Of a DNA stretch of 64,000 nucleotides, positions 9,143 through 17,134 are shown in pieces (the first letter of the stretch is position 1; every line of letters starts with the position of its first letter). The stretch is from positions 1 to 64,000 of the forward strand of contig JAEUIC010000026.1 of NCBI GenBank assembly GCA_016795285.1, read 5' to 3'. The notes under the pieces were generated by a model. It made no database searches. It had not been told where the DNA came from and was given only the letters and a program-made list of their open reading frames with translations. The position numbers were made by a program, and so were the translations under genes. The stretch is from Planctomycetota bacterium (lineage in GTDB: Bacteria; Planctomycetota; B15-G4; SIAN01).

Positions 9143-9718
9143 ATGGCCGACTCCTCCCACCGCAATCCGAAGCAGAGCGCAAGCCGCCGCGGCCTCTCGA
9201 TGGTCGAGCTGATGGTGGCGCTGTCGCTGCTCGTGGTCGGGATGCTGACGGTCACCTCGTCGGTGACGCGCGCTCGCGCCGCTCGCCAGGAGGCCGACCA
9301 GGAGTCGGCGGCGATCCAGGCGCTCGAGCAGGCGGGCGCGGCGCTGCGCTCGCTCGGCGTCACGGCGGCGTGGCAGACCTACACGCCGAACGCGCAGGGC
9401 GAGCCGTTCCCGGCCGCCGGCAGCGGGCCGGGCGCGGCGATCGCGGCCGCCGGGCTCGCCAACGGCGACGACCCGAGCCTGCCGGCGCAGGTGACCATCC
9501 GCTTCTTCACCAACGAGACGGCGAGCGTCGACACGTTCGGCCTGCCGCGCGACCTCGACGGCGACGCGCTCGCCACCAACGTCAACACCGGGACGATCGG
9601 CGGCGACGGGCAGCTCGTCGCGACGATCCTCCCCTACGAGCTCGCGCTGCGCTTCCGCCGCGCGACCGGAGGCGTCCATGAGATCACCTGGCACGGAGTC
9701 CTCACCCGTGCACGCTGA
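9143..9718 (+). CDS. PilV-like minor pilin / pseudopilin
   Basis: 191 residues. Type IV prepilin signal: basic leader ending RRG, then LSMVELMVALSLLVVGML, with Glu at +5 of the mature protein and one hydrophobic helix. Cleavage by a prepilin peptidase after Gly is expected from the family. The globular part is unrecognised but compact. The motif pattern and gene order resemble PilV of minor-pilin operons. GGAAG seven bases before the ATG supports this start; upstream extension gives only repeat-coded sequence. It overlaps the next gene by 41 nt, which suggests coupled translation. Confidence 0.82.
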   Translation: MADSSHRNPKQSASRRGLSMVELMVALSLLVVGMLTVTSSVTRARAARQEADQESAAIQALEQAGAALRSLGVTAAWQTYTPNAQGEPFPAAGSGPGAAIAAAGLANGDDPSLPAQVTIRFFTNETASVDTFGLPRDLDGDALATNVNTGTIGGDGQLVATILPYELALRFRRATGGVHEITWHGVLTRAR

Positions 9719-10424
9719 ACCGCGCCCCGAACCGCGCCCCCACTCGCGCGCCGCGCAGCGCGGCCAGACGCTCGTCGAGACGGCGATCACGCTGCTGCTC
9801 GCGACGCTGATCATCGGCGCGAGCCTGCGCGCTGCCTTCTCGCCCGAGACCGGCTCGGAGATCGTCCGCTCGAACCTGCGCCTGCGCGGCGAGGTGGTGA
9901 GCGAGCGGATCGTGAAGGAGCTCGAGTTCGCGGCGCTCGACCTGCCGACCAACAACGGGACGACGCTCGCGTGGCAGACCGCGGTCGATCCCGACGGCGA
10001 CGGCTCGCTGCTCGGCGCCGACGGCCTCCCGCAATGGGGCGGCCGCGTCGGCGGCGTCGCGACCGCCGGCGTGCGCACCACGGTGCGCTGGGTGATGGAG
10101 CGGACCGTCGACGAGGCGGCGCTCGGCAGCGACATCAACGCCGACGGCGACCAGCTCGACGCCTTCGACCTCGGCCGCATCGAGCGGGTCGAGCCCGATG
10201 GCACGACCGCGCCGCTGCTCGGCGCGTGGGTCGTGCAGCGCAACGGCGCGTGGGGCGGCGATCTCGACGGCGACGGCACCGCCGATCCGCTCTTCACGGT
10301 CGACGACACCGGCGCGCTGCGGCGCGTGCGGCTCGACCTGGTGCTGGCGGTGCCGACCGGCGGCGGCTCGTGGGTGCTGCAGCGCACCCGCCGCGAAGTG
10401 GTGTGCGTGAACGATCGTTCTTGA
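9678..10424 (+). CDS. PilW-like prepilin-type protein with Asp-rich loops
   Basis: 248 residues. After a polar 28-residue leader comes RGQTLVETAITLLLATLIIG, a pilin-type cleavage site (Gly, then Glu at +5) and hydrophobic helix. The sequence is also compatible with TadE-like pilins. The body contains three acidic loops (DPDGDGSLLG, DINADGDQLD, DLDGDGTAD) like dockerin/EF-hand calcium sites; calcium binding is inference. GGAGG five bases before this ATG supports the start. The position between PilV-like and PilX-like genes suggests the PilW role in priming or capping a pilus or secretion pseudopilus. Confidence 0.78.
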   Translation: MRSPGTESSPVHAEPRPEPRPHSRAAQRGQTLVETAITLLLATLIIGASLRAAFSPETGSEIVRSNLRLRGEVVSERIVKELEFAALDLPTNNGTTLAWQTAVDPDGDGSLLGADGLPQWGGRVGGVATAGVRTTVRWVMERTVDEAALGSDINADGDQLDAFDLGRIERVEPDGTTAPLLGAWVVQRNGAWGGDLDGDGTADPLFTVDDTGALRRVRLDLVLAVPTGGGSWVLQRTRREVVCVNDRS

Positions 10425-10473
10425 CGCGCCGCGCGCGGTGTGGCGCCGCGCCGGCCGAACTGGAGCAGCTCCG

Positions 10474-12612
10474 ATGCGAACCGACTGGAACCTCGCCCGA
10501 ACGCTCGCCAAGCGGGCACGTCGACGCGGCGCGCGCGGCATGGCGCTGGTCACCGTGCTGTCGCTGCTGACCGCGACCGCCGGCGTGACCTACCTCTGCC
10601 TCTCCTCGTCGATGACGGCGCTCGATCGCACGACCGAGCGCATCGAGACCTCGCGCCTCGAGTCGACGGCGGCGTCGGCGGCCGACCTGCTGGCAGCCAA
10701 CGTCTGGAACGGCTTCGTCGCGGCCAACGGCGGCACGGCCGGCAACCTGAACGAGTTCCGCACCTACCTCGCGGCGCAGACCAACCTCTTCGGCACGCCG
10801 ATCCCGGATGCCGGCGCACCGTTCGACGCCCGCGCGGCGCTGCGGCTGCCGACCGGCAGCGACGGCGCGCCGCGGCTCGGCGGCCTGGCCATCGCGCAGC
10901 TCACGGTGCGGCGCATCGACTCGGCGACGCGCACCGACCTCGAGATCGAGGCGACCGCGCAGACCGGCGCGACGGCGGATGCGGGCGCGCGCACCGTGCG
11001 GCAGGTGGTGAGCATCGCGGGCGACCCGTTCGACGGCTTCGCCTACGGCCTGCTCTCCAACAACGTGAACTGCATCTTCTGCCACGCGCGCTTCGACAAC
11101 GCCGAGCGCTTCTACAACACCGACCCGACCAAGCACGGCACCTTCGACCGCATCCGCGTCGGCACGCTCGAGTCGATGCTGGTGCGCGTCGGCAGCGCCG
11201 AGTCGCAGATCGCCGGCACCCTCTACGTGCGCGGCAAGGTGACCGACAAGACGGGCAACCTGCTGCCCGACCTGCACGGCTCGTCGGTGACGGGCAACGA
11301 CTTCGACACGGTCGGGAAGCTGCTGCAGGACAGCAACGGCGACATGGCGCAGGTCGAGCTCTACGCCGGCTCGGCGACGCCGTTCCAGCACCTCTACATG
11401 GACTACCCGCTCGACGAGAGCCAGCAGGTCGACGGCCCGCTGCCCGCCTCCTTCCCGCCGCCGGTCCCCGACCTCGACGGCGACAAGCTGGTCGACGCCG
11501 ACGAGTTCGCCGAGGTGGCCGGCTCCGCGACCGGCTCGCTGTCGGCCGGCGTCATCTTCGGCGTCGACAAGGCGGCGAGCTACTCGGGCTCGGCGCTGCC
11601 GACCACCAGCAACCTGGCCTCGGTGAGCGGCACGACCGACAAGCGGCTGATCCTGCGCGGCACCGACGCCAACCCGCTGCAGATCGAAGGCATGGTCGCG
11701 GTCGACGGCGACGTGGTGATCGAGGGCGTGATCAAGGGCGACGGCGTGCTGCTCGCGTCGGGCAACGTCTACGTGCTCGGCAACCTGACCTACGCCGACG
11801 GCGTCGACGCGAACGGCGCGCGCACCTTCGGCCGCGCGACCGACGGCACCAAGAACGCGCTGGCGGTGGCGGCCGGCGGGAACATCCTGATCGGCAACTA
11901 CCTGACCGACGCCAACGGCGCGATGGTGACCGGCAACGGCAGCGGCAAGTTCAACTTCACGATGTCGGAGCTGATGCTCTTCAACCGGACCGAGTGGTCG
12001 CGGACGCAGGCGCAGCTGCCGAACAAGTACGGCGTGCTGAAGGACAACCCGCTCTACGACCCGACCTACAAGCCGCGCTACTACGTGCACGGCAACAACG
12101 ACCCCGTCCTCGTCTTCAACAAGACCGGCACGAAGACGACCAAGGACCACTACTTCAGCGTCCCGAACAAGACCTGGATGGGCAAGGAGCACCTTGGCGA
12201 CTACGACACCAAGTACATGTCGAGCTACGCGGTCGGCTCGCCCACCTACAACGCCGCGGCGATCGTGACGCTCGGGCCGAAGGGCAACTGGATCTCGGAG
12301 TCGACGCTCAGCAACTTCTGCGGCCAGGTCGATGCCGCGCACGACGGCGGCCCGCTCGTGATCGACAGCCTGCTCTACACCAACAACTCCGCCTTCGCGC
12401 TGGTGCGCGACGACTCGGTCTACGGCGGCCAGATGACGCTGAACGGCGCGCTGGTGGCGGCCGACACCGGAGTGCTGGTGCCGGGCAACGGGACGCTCGG
12501 CCTGCAGCTCAACTACGACGCGCGCCTCGCGTCGAAGCTGAACCTGACCGACATCACCGGCCCCACCACCATGACGCGCAGCCTGCTGCTGCCGGTGGTC
12601 GGCCACCCGTGA
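10474..12612 (+). CDS. PilX-like protein with a heme c motif and repetitive beta-rich C-terminus
   Basis: 712 residues. A basic N-terminus precedes RGMALVTVLSLLTATAGVTY, typical of PilX-type N-termini that lack the Gly/Glu processing site. A CIFCH motif at residues 200-204 (NNVNCIFCHARF) fits covalent heme c attachment. The C-terminal half contains repeated GNVYVLGNL, GDVVIEGVI and GNILIGNYL elements, suggesting a beta-helix. Acidic loops (PDLDGDKLVDADE) resemble calcium sites. GGAG eight bases before the ATG at 10474 favours it over the ATG/GTG at 10438. It is third in the pilin operon. Whether the motif really binds heme is untested; a lone structural Cys pair is the alternative. Confidence 0.75.
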   Translation: MRTDWNLARTLAKRARRRGARGMALVTVLSLLTATAGVTYLCLSSSMTALDRTTERIETSRLESTAASAADLLAANVWNGFVAANGGTAGNLNEFRTYLAAQTNLFGTPIPDAGAPFDARAALRLPTGSDGAPRLGGLAIAQLTVRRIDSATRTDLEIEATAQTGATADAGARTVRQVVSIAGDPFDGFAYGLLSNNVNCIFCHARFDNAERFYNTDPTKHGTFDRIRVGTLESMLVRVGSAESQIAGTLYVRGKVTDKTGNLLPDLHGSSVTGNDFDTVGKLLQDSNGDMAQVELYAGSATPFQHLYMDYPLDESQQVDGPLPASFPPPVPDLDGDKLVDADEFAEVAGSATGSLSAGVIFGVDKAASYSGSALPTTSNLASVSGTTDKRLILRGTDANPLQIEGMVAVDGDVVIEGVIKGDGVLLASGNVYVLGNLTYADGVDANGARTFGRATDGTKNALAVAAGGNILIGNYLTDANGAMVTGNGSGKFNFTMSELMLFNRTEWSRTQAQLPNKYGVLKDNPLYDPTYKPRYYVHGNNDPVLVFNKTGTKTTKDHYFSVPNKTWMGKEHLGDYDTKYMSSYAVGSPTYNAAAIVTLGPKGNWISESTLSNFCGQVDAAHDGGPLVIDSLLYTNNSAFALVRDDSVYGGQMTLNGALVAADTGVLVPGNGTLGLQLNYDARLASKLNLTDITGPTTMTRSLLLPVVGHP

Positions 12613-12713
12613 GCGACGCGTGCGAGCGCGCCCCACGGCGACCGAGCGCCGGCGGCGCGGCCCGATCGCGGCGCTGAGCGAGCGAGGCGAGGGCGACGAA
12701 CGAAGCAACGAGA

Positions 12714-12749
12714 GCGGCCCGCCGCGCGAGCGATCGCGCGACGGGCCGC
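12714..12749. terminator. strong hairpin between convergent genes
   Basis: Inverted repeat GCGGCCCG (12714-12721) with CGGGCCGC (12742-12749). After one mismatch the stem continues as CGCGCGA/TCGCGCG around a GCGA loop, about 15 pairs in all. It lies between the PilX-like gene and the helicase gene, so it may terminate both. Neither flank has a run of T, so this is not a classical intrinsic terminator. Confidence 0.5.
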
Positions 12750-12800
12750 CTGCTTCGAGGTCGATCGGGAACGTGGCGCGAACGAAGGCGCCGCCGCGTC

Positions 12801-14465
12801 TCAGCGCCGGCGACGCGCCTGCCAGCGCCCACGCGTCGGCCGCGCAGCGCCGCTGTGACCACCGCTGTGACCACCGCTGTGGCCGCCACCGTGACCGCCG
12901 CTGTGGCCACCGCCGCCCGCGTGGCTGCGCGGCGCGTGCGCACCGCGCGGCCCGCCCGGGCCCCGCGGCGCCTCGTGACGCGGACCGTCGTGGCGCGGAC
13001 CGTCGTGGCGCGGGCCATCGTGACGCGGGCCATCGTGGCGCGGACCGTCGTGGCGGGGCGCTTCATCGCGCGCGAACGCCGGTCGCGGCGCCGCGTCGTC
13101 CCGGAAGAAGCGCTGGCCGCGCAGCGCCGGCCGCTCGATCTCCCGCGGCGGCGGCCGCTGGCCCGGCGGCGGACCGGCGCGCCGCGGCGCTCGCTCGCCC
13201 TCGTCGTGGCGCGGCGCATGGAGCTTCGCGCGCGGCGCCGTGAACGCCGGCACCGCGACGTTCGCCGCCACCGGCACCGAGCGGCGCATCGTCTTCTCGA
13301 TCGCCGTCAGCAGCGGCCGCTCCTCGCGATCGCAGAGCGAGATGGCGATGCCGCTCGCGCCCGCGCGTGCGGTGCGGCCGATGCGGTGGACGTAGGTCTC
13401 GGGGACGTTCGGCAGCTCGTAGTTGATGACGTGCGAGATGCCCTGCACGTCGATGCCGCGCGCCGCGATGTCGGTGGCGACCAGCACGCGGATGTGCCCC
13501 TCGCGGAAGCCGGCGAGCGTCCGCTCGCGCTGCCCCTGCGACTTGTTGCCGTGGATCGCCGCCGCGCCGATGCCGGCGTGCGAGAGCCCCTTCGCGACGC
13601 GATCGGCGCCGTGCTTCGTGCGCGTGAAGACCAGCGCGCGCTCGACCGCCGCGTCGGAGAGCAGCGCCGCGAGCAGCCGCGGCTTCTCCATGCGCTCGAC
13701 GAAGTGGACGCGCTGCTCGATCGCCTCGACGGTCGAGCCGGGCGGCGCCACCTTCACGTGCGCCGGGTCGCGCAGGATGCCGCGCGCGAGGCCCATGATC
13801 GGCGCCGGCATCGTCGCGGAGAAGAGCAGCGTCTGGCGCGCCGCGGGCAGCGCCGACAGGATGCGCCGCACGTCGGGCAGGAAGCCGAGGTCGAGCATGT
13901 GATCGGCCTCGTCGAGCACCACCACCTCGATGCCGCCGAGCTTCGCGTAGCCCTGCCCCATCAAGTCGACCAGGCGGCCGGGCGTGGCGACGATCACCTC
14001 GACGCCGCGCTTCAGCGCGCGCACCTGCGGCACCTGGCTCACGCCGCCGTAGATCGAGGCGACACCGATGCGCAGGTGGCGGCCGTAGGTGGTGAAGCTC
14101 TCGGTCACCTGGCCGGCGAGTTCGCGCGTCGGCACCAGCACCAGCGCGCGCGGGCCGGGACCCGACGCACCGCGCGCCGCGGGGCCGCGCGCGGAGAGGC
14201 GCTGCAGGATCGGCAGCGCGAAGGCCGCCGTCTTGCCGGTGCCGGTCTTCGCGCAACCGAGCAGGTCGCGGCCGGCGAGCAGGTAGGGGATCGACTGCGC
14301 CTGGATCGGCGTCGGCGTCTCGTAGCCGGCATCGCGCACGGCGGCCTGGAGCGCGGGATCGAGGGCGAGTTCGGCGAACGACTTCGCCACGTGGGCGGGC
14401 GGCGCGAACTCGGCCGCTTCGGAATGGGAATCGGGACGAGCGGACGGGACATTCGGATGCGACAA
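12801..14465 (-). CDS. DEAD-box ATP-dependent RNA helicase (RhlE-like)
   Basis: 554 residues from the proposed TTG. The DEAD-box core shows FAELALDPALQAAV with the Q-motif Gln in TPIQAQSIPYLL, Walker A AKTGTGKTAAFALPIL, PTRELAGQV, TPGRLVDLM, VLDEADHMLDLGF, SATMP and HRIGRTARAG. It unwinds structured RNA, with RhlE-type roles in ribosome assembly or mRNA turnover. The C-terminal tail of about 160 residues is basic and repetitive (RHDGP units, then GGHS units), probably an RNA-binding extension. No ATG exists in frame near the start; TTG at 14465 has AGGAAG nine bases upstream. The exact start is uncertain by a few codons. Confidence 0.9.
   Translation of the reverse strand: MSHPNVPSARPDSHSEAAEFAPPAHVAKSFAELALDPALQAAVRDAGYETPTPIQAQSIPYLLAGRDLLGCAKTGTGKTAAFALPILQRLSARGPAARGASGPGPRALVLVPTRELAGQVTESFTTYGRHLRIGVASIYGGVSQVPQVRALKRGVEVIVATPGRLVDLMGQGYAKLGGIEVVVLDEADHMLDLGFLPDVRRILSALPAARQTLLFSATMPAPIMGLARGILRDPAHVKVAPPGSTVEAIEQRVHFVERMEKPRLLAALLSDAAVERALVFTRTKHGADRVAKGLSHAGIGAAAIHGNKSQGQRERTLAGFREGHIRVLVATDIAARGIDVQGISHVINYELPNVPETYVHRIGRTARAGASGIAISLCDREERPLLTAIEKTMRRSVPVAANVAVPAFTAPRAKLHAPRHDEGERAPRRAGPPPGQRPPPREIERPALRGQRFFRDDAAPRPAFARDEAPRHDGPRHDGPRHDGPRHDGPRHDGPRHEAPRGPGGPRGAHAPRSHAGGGGHSGGHGGGHSGGHSGGHSGAARPTRGRWQARRRR
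12849..12908 (-). repeat. 5 x 12-bp repeat coding Gly/His/Ser units
   Basis: Five imperfect copies of cgctgtgaccac in the 3' end of the helicase gene, coding the Gly-Gly-His-Ser run of its C-terminal tail. Confidence 0.82.
12973..13047 (-). repeat. 5 x 15-bp repeat coding Arg-His-Asp-Gly-Pro units
   Basis: Five in-frame 15-bp units of the type tcgtggcgcggaccg in the helicase tail. The two diverged middle copies keep the protein sequence, so the pentapeptide itself may be under selection. Confidence 0.87.
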
Positions 14466-14768
14466 GATCGGATGCTTCCTGGCTCGGACACGGACCAAGG
14501 ACGCCAAGGCGGAACTTCGTGCGAGCCGGCAGGAAGACGCGCTGCGCGGCCACGACGGGTCGCGCTCGACGCTTGGGAAGGGTGGGCACCTTAGCGAACG
14601 AGAGGCGATCGCGCGCGGGGGCAGCGGCGGCGCAGTCGTTGGCTGACCGGGCGCTGCCCCGGGGCGCACGGCTTGACGCTGTGCGGTTCGCCACCCACAA
14701 TCGCCCGCCGAAGGAAGAAGGCACCGGGACGCCGCGCGAGCTGAAGGACGCGCGGCCGGGGTCACCGG
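14466..14768. other. 303-bp divergent intergenic region
   Basis: Between the helicase start and the sigma-like gene. It contains the best promoter-like site of the window (14673-14701), facing right. No small gene or RNA is apparent. Leftward, only the AGGAAG before the helicase TTG is notable. Confidence 0.7.
14673..14701 (+). promoter_or_regulatory. sigma70-type promoter upstream of the sigma/anti-sigma cassette
   Basis: TTGACG (14673-14678), 17-nt spacer, CACAAT (14696-14701). The first box matches five of six consensus positions and the second four of six. Start of transcription would be near 14708, leaving a leader of about 60 nt before the ATG at 14769. Confidence 0.55.
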
Positions 14769-15839
14769 ATGACACGAAGGGGGAAACGCGACGGTCCGCG
14801 TTCGCGTCGCACGCCGCCGTCCCGCGATGGCGTCGCGTGCCCGTTCCCCTATGCCCGCGCCGCCGATCGCCTCCACGTCCTCACCGCGCGCCACCTCGAA
14901 CTCTTCGCATCGGCCGCGCGCGTGCGACCGGAACTGCGCGAGCTCTTCGACCTGCGCCAGTTCGAGCCGGGCAGCGAATCGATCGAGAGCGTCTCGGCGC
15001 GCCTCCACGCATGGCTGCTCGCCGCCGGTTTCGACAAGCCGGTCTTCATGGTGCTGTGCGAGCTGAACGCCGAGCGGCTGATCGCCGACTTCGTGCGCCA
15101 CCTCGACGACGAGGGGCTGCCGTTCGACGAGTACGACCTGCTCGCCGATCTCTACAGCCGCTTGCAGCGTTTCTACGCGGCGCGACCGCCGCCCCCCACC
15201 GATCGCATCGAGGCGGCGCGCCTCGCCCTGCGGCCGCCGCCCCCCGAGCCGATTGGGCCGGCGAGCGACTCCCCGCCCGAGTTCCTCGCCATGGGGCGCA
15301 CCACGACGCTGTTCGCCGGCCTCGTCGCCGTCGCCCGCTCGCTGGTCGCCGAGCGCGTCCGCTTCCTGATCGCCGCCTCGGTCCCGCTGCCCGGCACGCG
15401 GCCGGTCGGATTGGCGCCGGCCGACTCGCTGCTCGGCGACGCGGCGCGCCATCTCGCCGCCTCGCGCCATCGCGTGAAGGCGGACGACCTGCGCCACTGG
15501 ATCGCCTACGCGCTGCTCTCGATGCCGGCGCTCGATCGCAAGCTGATCCAGCTGCGCGGCCGCCGCGAGCTCACCCTGGCCGACCTCGCCAAGCGCGTCG
15601 GCATGACCCGCTTCGAGACGGGCGTCCGGCTGCGCCGCGCGATCGATTCGCTATTCGTCGAGATCGATCGCATCCTGACGCTCTTCGAGCCGTCCGACGC
15701 CGTCGCCGAGCCGCGCCGCCCCGAACGCCGCCCGCCCGGCCGCCTCGTGCGGTTCCCCGGCGGCGGGAGCGGCGAGGAGCGAACCAAGCGGGGCGCGCGC
15801 GCGTCGAATGACCCTGCGGACGAGGACGAAGATGGTTGA
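14769..15839 (+). CDS. divergent sigma-70-like regulator
   Basis: 356 residues, no signal or membrane segment. The C-terminal part (about 265-320) resembles sigma region 4: LSMPALDRKLIQLRGRRELTLADLAKRVGMTRFETGVRLRRAI reads as a helix-turn-helix with the leucine/arginine pattern of ECF sigma factors. The N-terminal 160 residues are helical, with a region 2-like stretch around LLADLYSRLQRFYAARP, but are too diverged to be sure. The following gene codes a zinc anti-sigma domain and overlaps it by 8 nt, which strongly supports a sigma-like role. It could instead be a DNA-binding adaptor not engaging RNA polymerase. The C-terminal 40 residues are charged and probably disordered. Confidence 0.6.
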   Translation: MTRRGKRDGPRSRRTPPSRDGVACPFPYARAADRLHVLTARHLELFASAARVRPELRELFDLRQFEPGSESIESVSARLHAWLLAAGFDKPVFMVLCELNAERLIADFVRHLDDEGLPFDEYDLLADLYSRLQRFYAARPPPPTDRIEAARLALRPPPPEPIGPASDSPPEFLAMGRTTTLFAGLVAVARSLVAERVRFLIAASVPLPGTRPVGLAPADSLLGDAARHLAASRHRVKADDLRHWIAYALLSMPALDRKLIQLRGRRELTLADLAKRVGMTRFETGVRLRRAIDSLFVEIDRILTLFEPSDAVAEPRRPERRPPGRLVRFPGGGSGEERTKRGARASNDPADEDEDG

Positions 15840-16935
15840 GCGCACCGCCACACTCGTCGACGTGACTCGGGACGAGCCGTGCCCCGGCCGCCGCGAGGAG
15901 CTCCTCTCGCTGGCGGCGCTGCGCGAGCAGTCGCCGACCCAGGCCAGCGCGCGCCGCCATGTCGCGAGCTGCCGCCGCTGTGCCGCGTTCCTCTCCTCGG
16001 TGCAGCTCGAGCTGCGCCTCGGCGTCGACGCCTTCAGCGAGTTGCGCGCCCGCCATGCCGCGCGCACCGCCCCGCCCTTCGACCTCGCCCGCTCGAAGTC
16101 CTTCACCGCCTGGCTCGAAGGCGAACTCGAGGAGCGCAGCGAGCTCGAACTCGCGAGGGCGCTGACGCGCGCGGCGAGCTGGCTGCACCGATTGGATCCG
16201 GAGGTGGCCTCGAGAGTAACCGTTGAGGATTCGCGACCGTGGTTCAGCTCGGAAAGTATCGCGGCCCCTCTTCTGGCATCGGTGGTCGCGACGATCTCGC
16301 GGCTCATCTCCGGCAGCCCCGGTGGGCGGCACAGACGAGGCGCTCAACTGCCCAATGAGCAATCGAGCGTTGACCTGCAGCGTGTGCTTCAGCAGGCGAT
16401 CACTACTACCCCGCGTTTTCGAATCACAGTCGCGCGTTCGCTGGTCGACGCAGCGCTTTCGATTTCAGACGGTAAGTGCGGCGCTGCTTGGCTGACACTG
16501 GCGTTGCTTGAGTGGTTCGATGGCGATGACAAGCGAGTTCCGACGCTCTTGAGCCGCGCTGAACGCGACGCTTCGGACGACCATGTGCGTGCAGCAAGCT
16601 TGGTCAACTTCGGCATCTACTCGACCGACCACGGATCGATGAGCGAAGGATTTGAGTTCCTGCACCGCGCCATCACCCTGGCATCACCGACGGTTCGACG
16701 ATCTATTCACTCGACGACGGCACTGTGGCTCGCCTCATGCGACCGCCCCGACGAGGCGGTACGGGAGATCAACAAGATCCGTGCGATTGACCGAATTATG
16801 GAGGCGCGCAAGAGGCTCTCACCGCGGATCGCAAGGAATGTGATCCAGAAGTTTGGCACGCGCGCAGGACTCACAAGTGGACAGGTCGAGAGCAATGCGC
16901 GACGAGTCCTTGAGGCGCTCCATGGAACGCACTAG
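15832..16935 (+). CDS. zinc-finger anti-sigma (ZAS) domain fused to a TPR-like region
   Basis: 367 residues. The N-terminus carries the anti-sigma zinc signature H43-x3-C47-x2-C50 (RRHVASCRRC), with Cys17 26 residues before His43, the spacing of redox-sensing ZAS proteins such as RsrA. It should bind and hold the upstream sigma-like protein. From about residue 180 on, helical pairs (AAWLTLALLEWFDGDDKR, AASLVNFGIYSTDHGSMSEG) look like TPR repeats. I see no clear membrane helix, so it is probably cytoplasmic. The ATG at 15832 follows GAGG and overlaps the previous stop; another in-frame ATG lies at 15808. The N-terminal third has local GC content, while the rest is much AT-richer, which suggests a domain gained by transfer or a recombined 3' part. 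Confidence 0.72.
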   Translation: MVERTATLVDVTRDEPCPGRREELLSLAALREQSPTQASARRHVASCRRCAAFLSSVQLELRLGVDAFSELRARHAARTAPPFDLARSKSFTAWLEGELEERSELELARALTRAASWLHRLDPEVASRVTVEDSRPWFSSESIAAPLLASVVATISRLISGSPGGRHRRGAQLPNEQSSVDLQRVLQQAITTTPRFRITVARSLVDAALSISDGKCGAAWLTLALLEWFDGDDKRVPTLLSRAERDASDDHVRAASLVNFGIYSTDHGSMSEGFEFLHRAITLASPTVRRSIHSTTALWLASCDRPDEAVREINKIRAIDRIMEARKRLSPRIARNVIQKFGTRAGLTSGQVESNARRVLEALHGTH

Positions 16936-17134
16936 CGCCAAACCGCTCGAGACACGACGGCGCGTCATGCGCCTGTTCAGCGTCACGCTCTTCCTGTTCT
17001 CACTGGGTTCGCCGCTTATCGCCCGGCTTCCGCGCGGCGGGGGCGGAAGCGGAATTCTGCCCGGCGGACCAGACTCTGGTGAGGCGATCGGAGTCAGCAT
17101 CAGCCCACCCCCCACCGCGAGGCTCCGGCCGTGA
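16922..17134 (+). CDS. small single-pass membrane or secreted protein
   Basis: 70 residues. A basic N-terminus (ETRRRVMR) is followed by one hydrophobic stretch LFSVTLFLFSLGSPLIA, then a Gly/Pro-rich tail. It overlaps the anti-sigma gene by 14 nt and ends four bases inside the next gene (GTGA), so it is locked into the cassette. Function unknown; the position suggests an envelope-side partner of the cassette. Another in-frame ATG at 16895 would add nine residues. Confidence 0.6.
   Translation: MERTSAKPLETRRRVMRLFSVTLFLFSLGSPLIARLPRGGGGSGILPGGPDSGEAIGVSISPPPTARLRP

Noticed and set aside
12620..13243. 207-residue plus-strand open frame after the pilin operon
   Set aside because: Shadow of the repetitive helicase tail; no ribosome site and no recognisable domain.
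16853..16921. Longer start for the 70-residue membrane protein
   Set aside because: The extra residues lie within the end of the anti-sigma gene and are polar; the ATG at 16922 gives a typical short leader before the hydrophobic helix.
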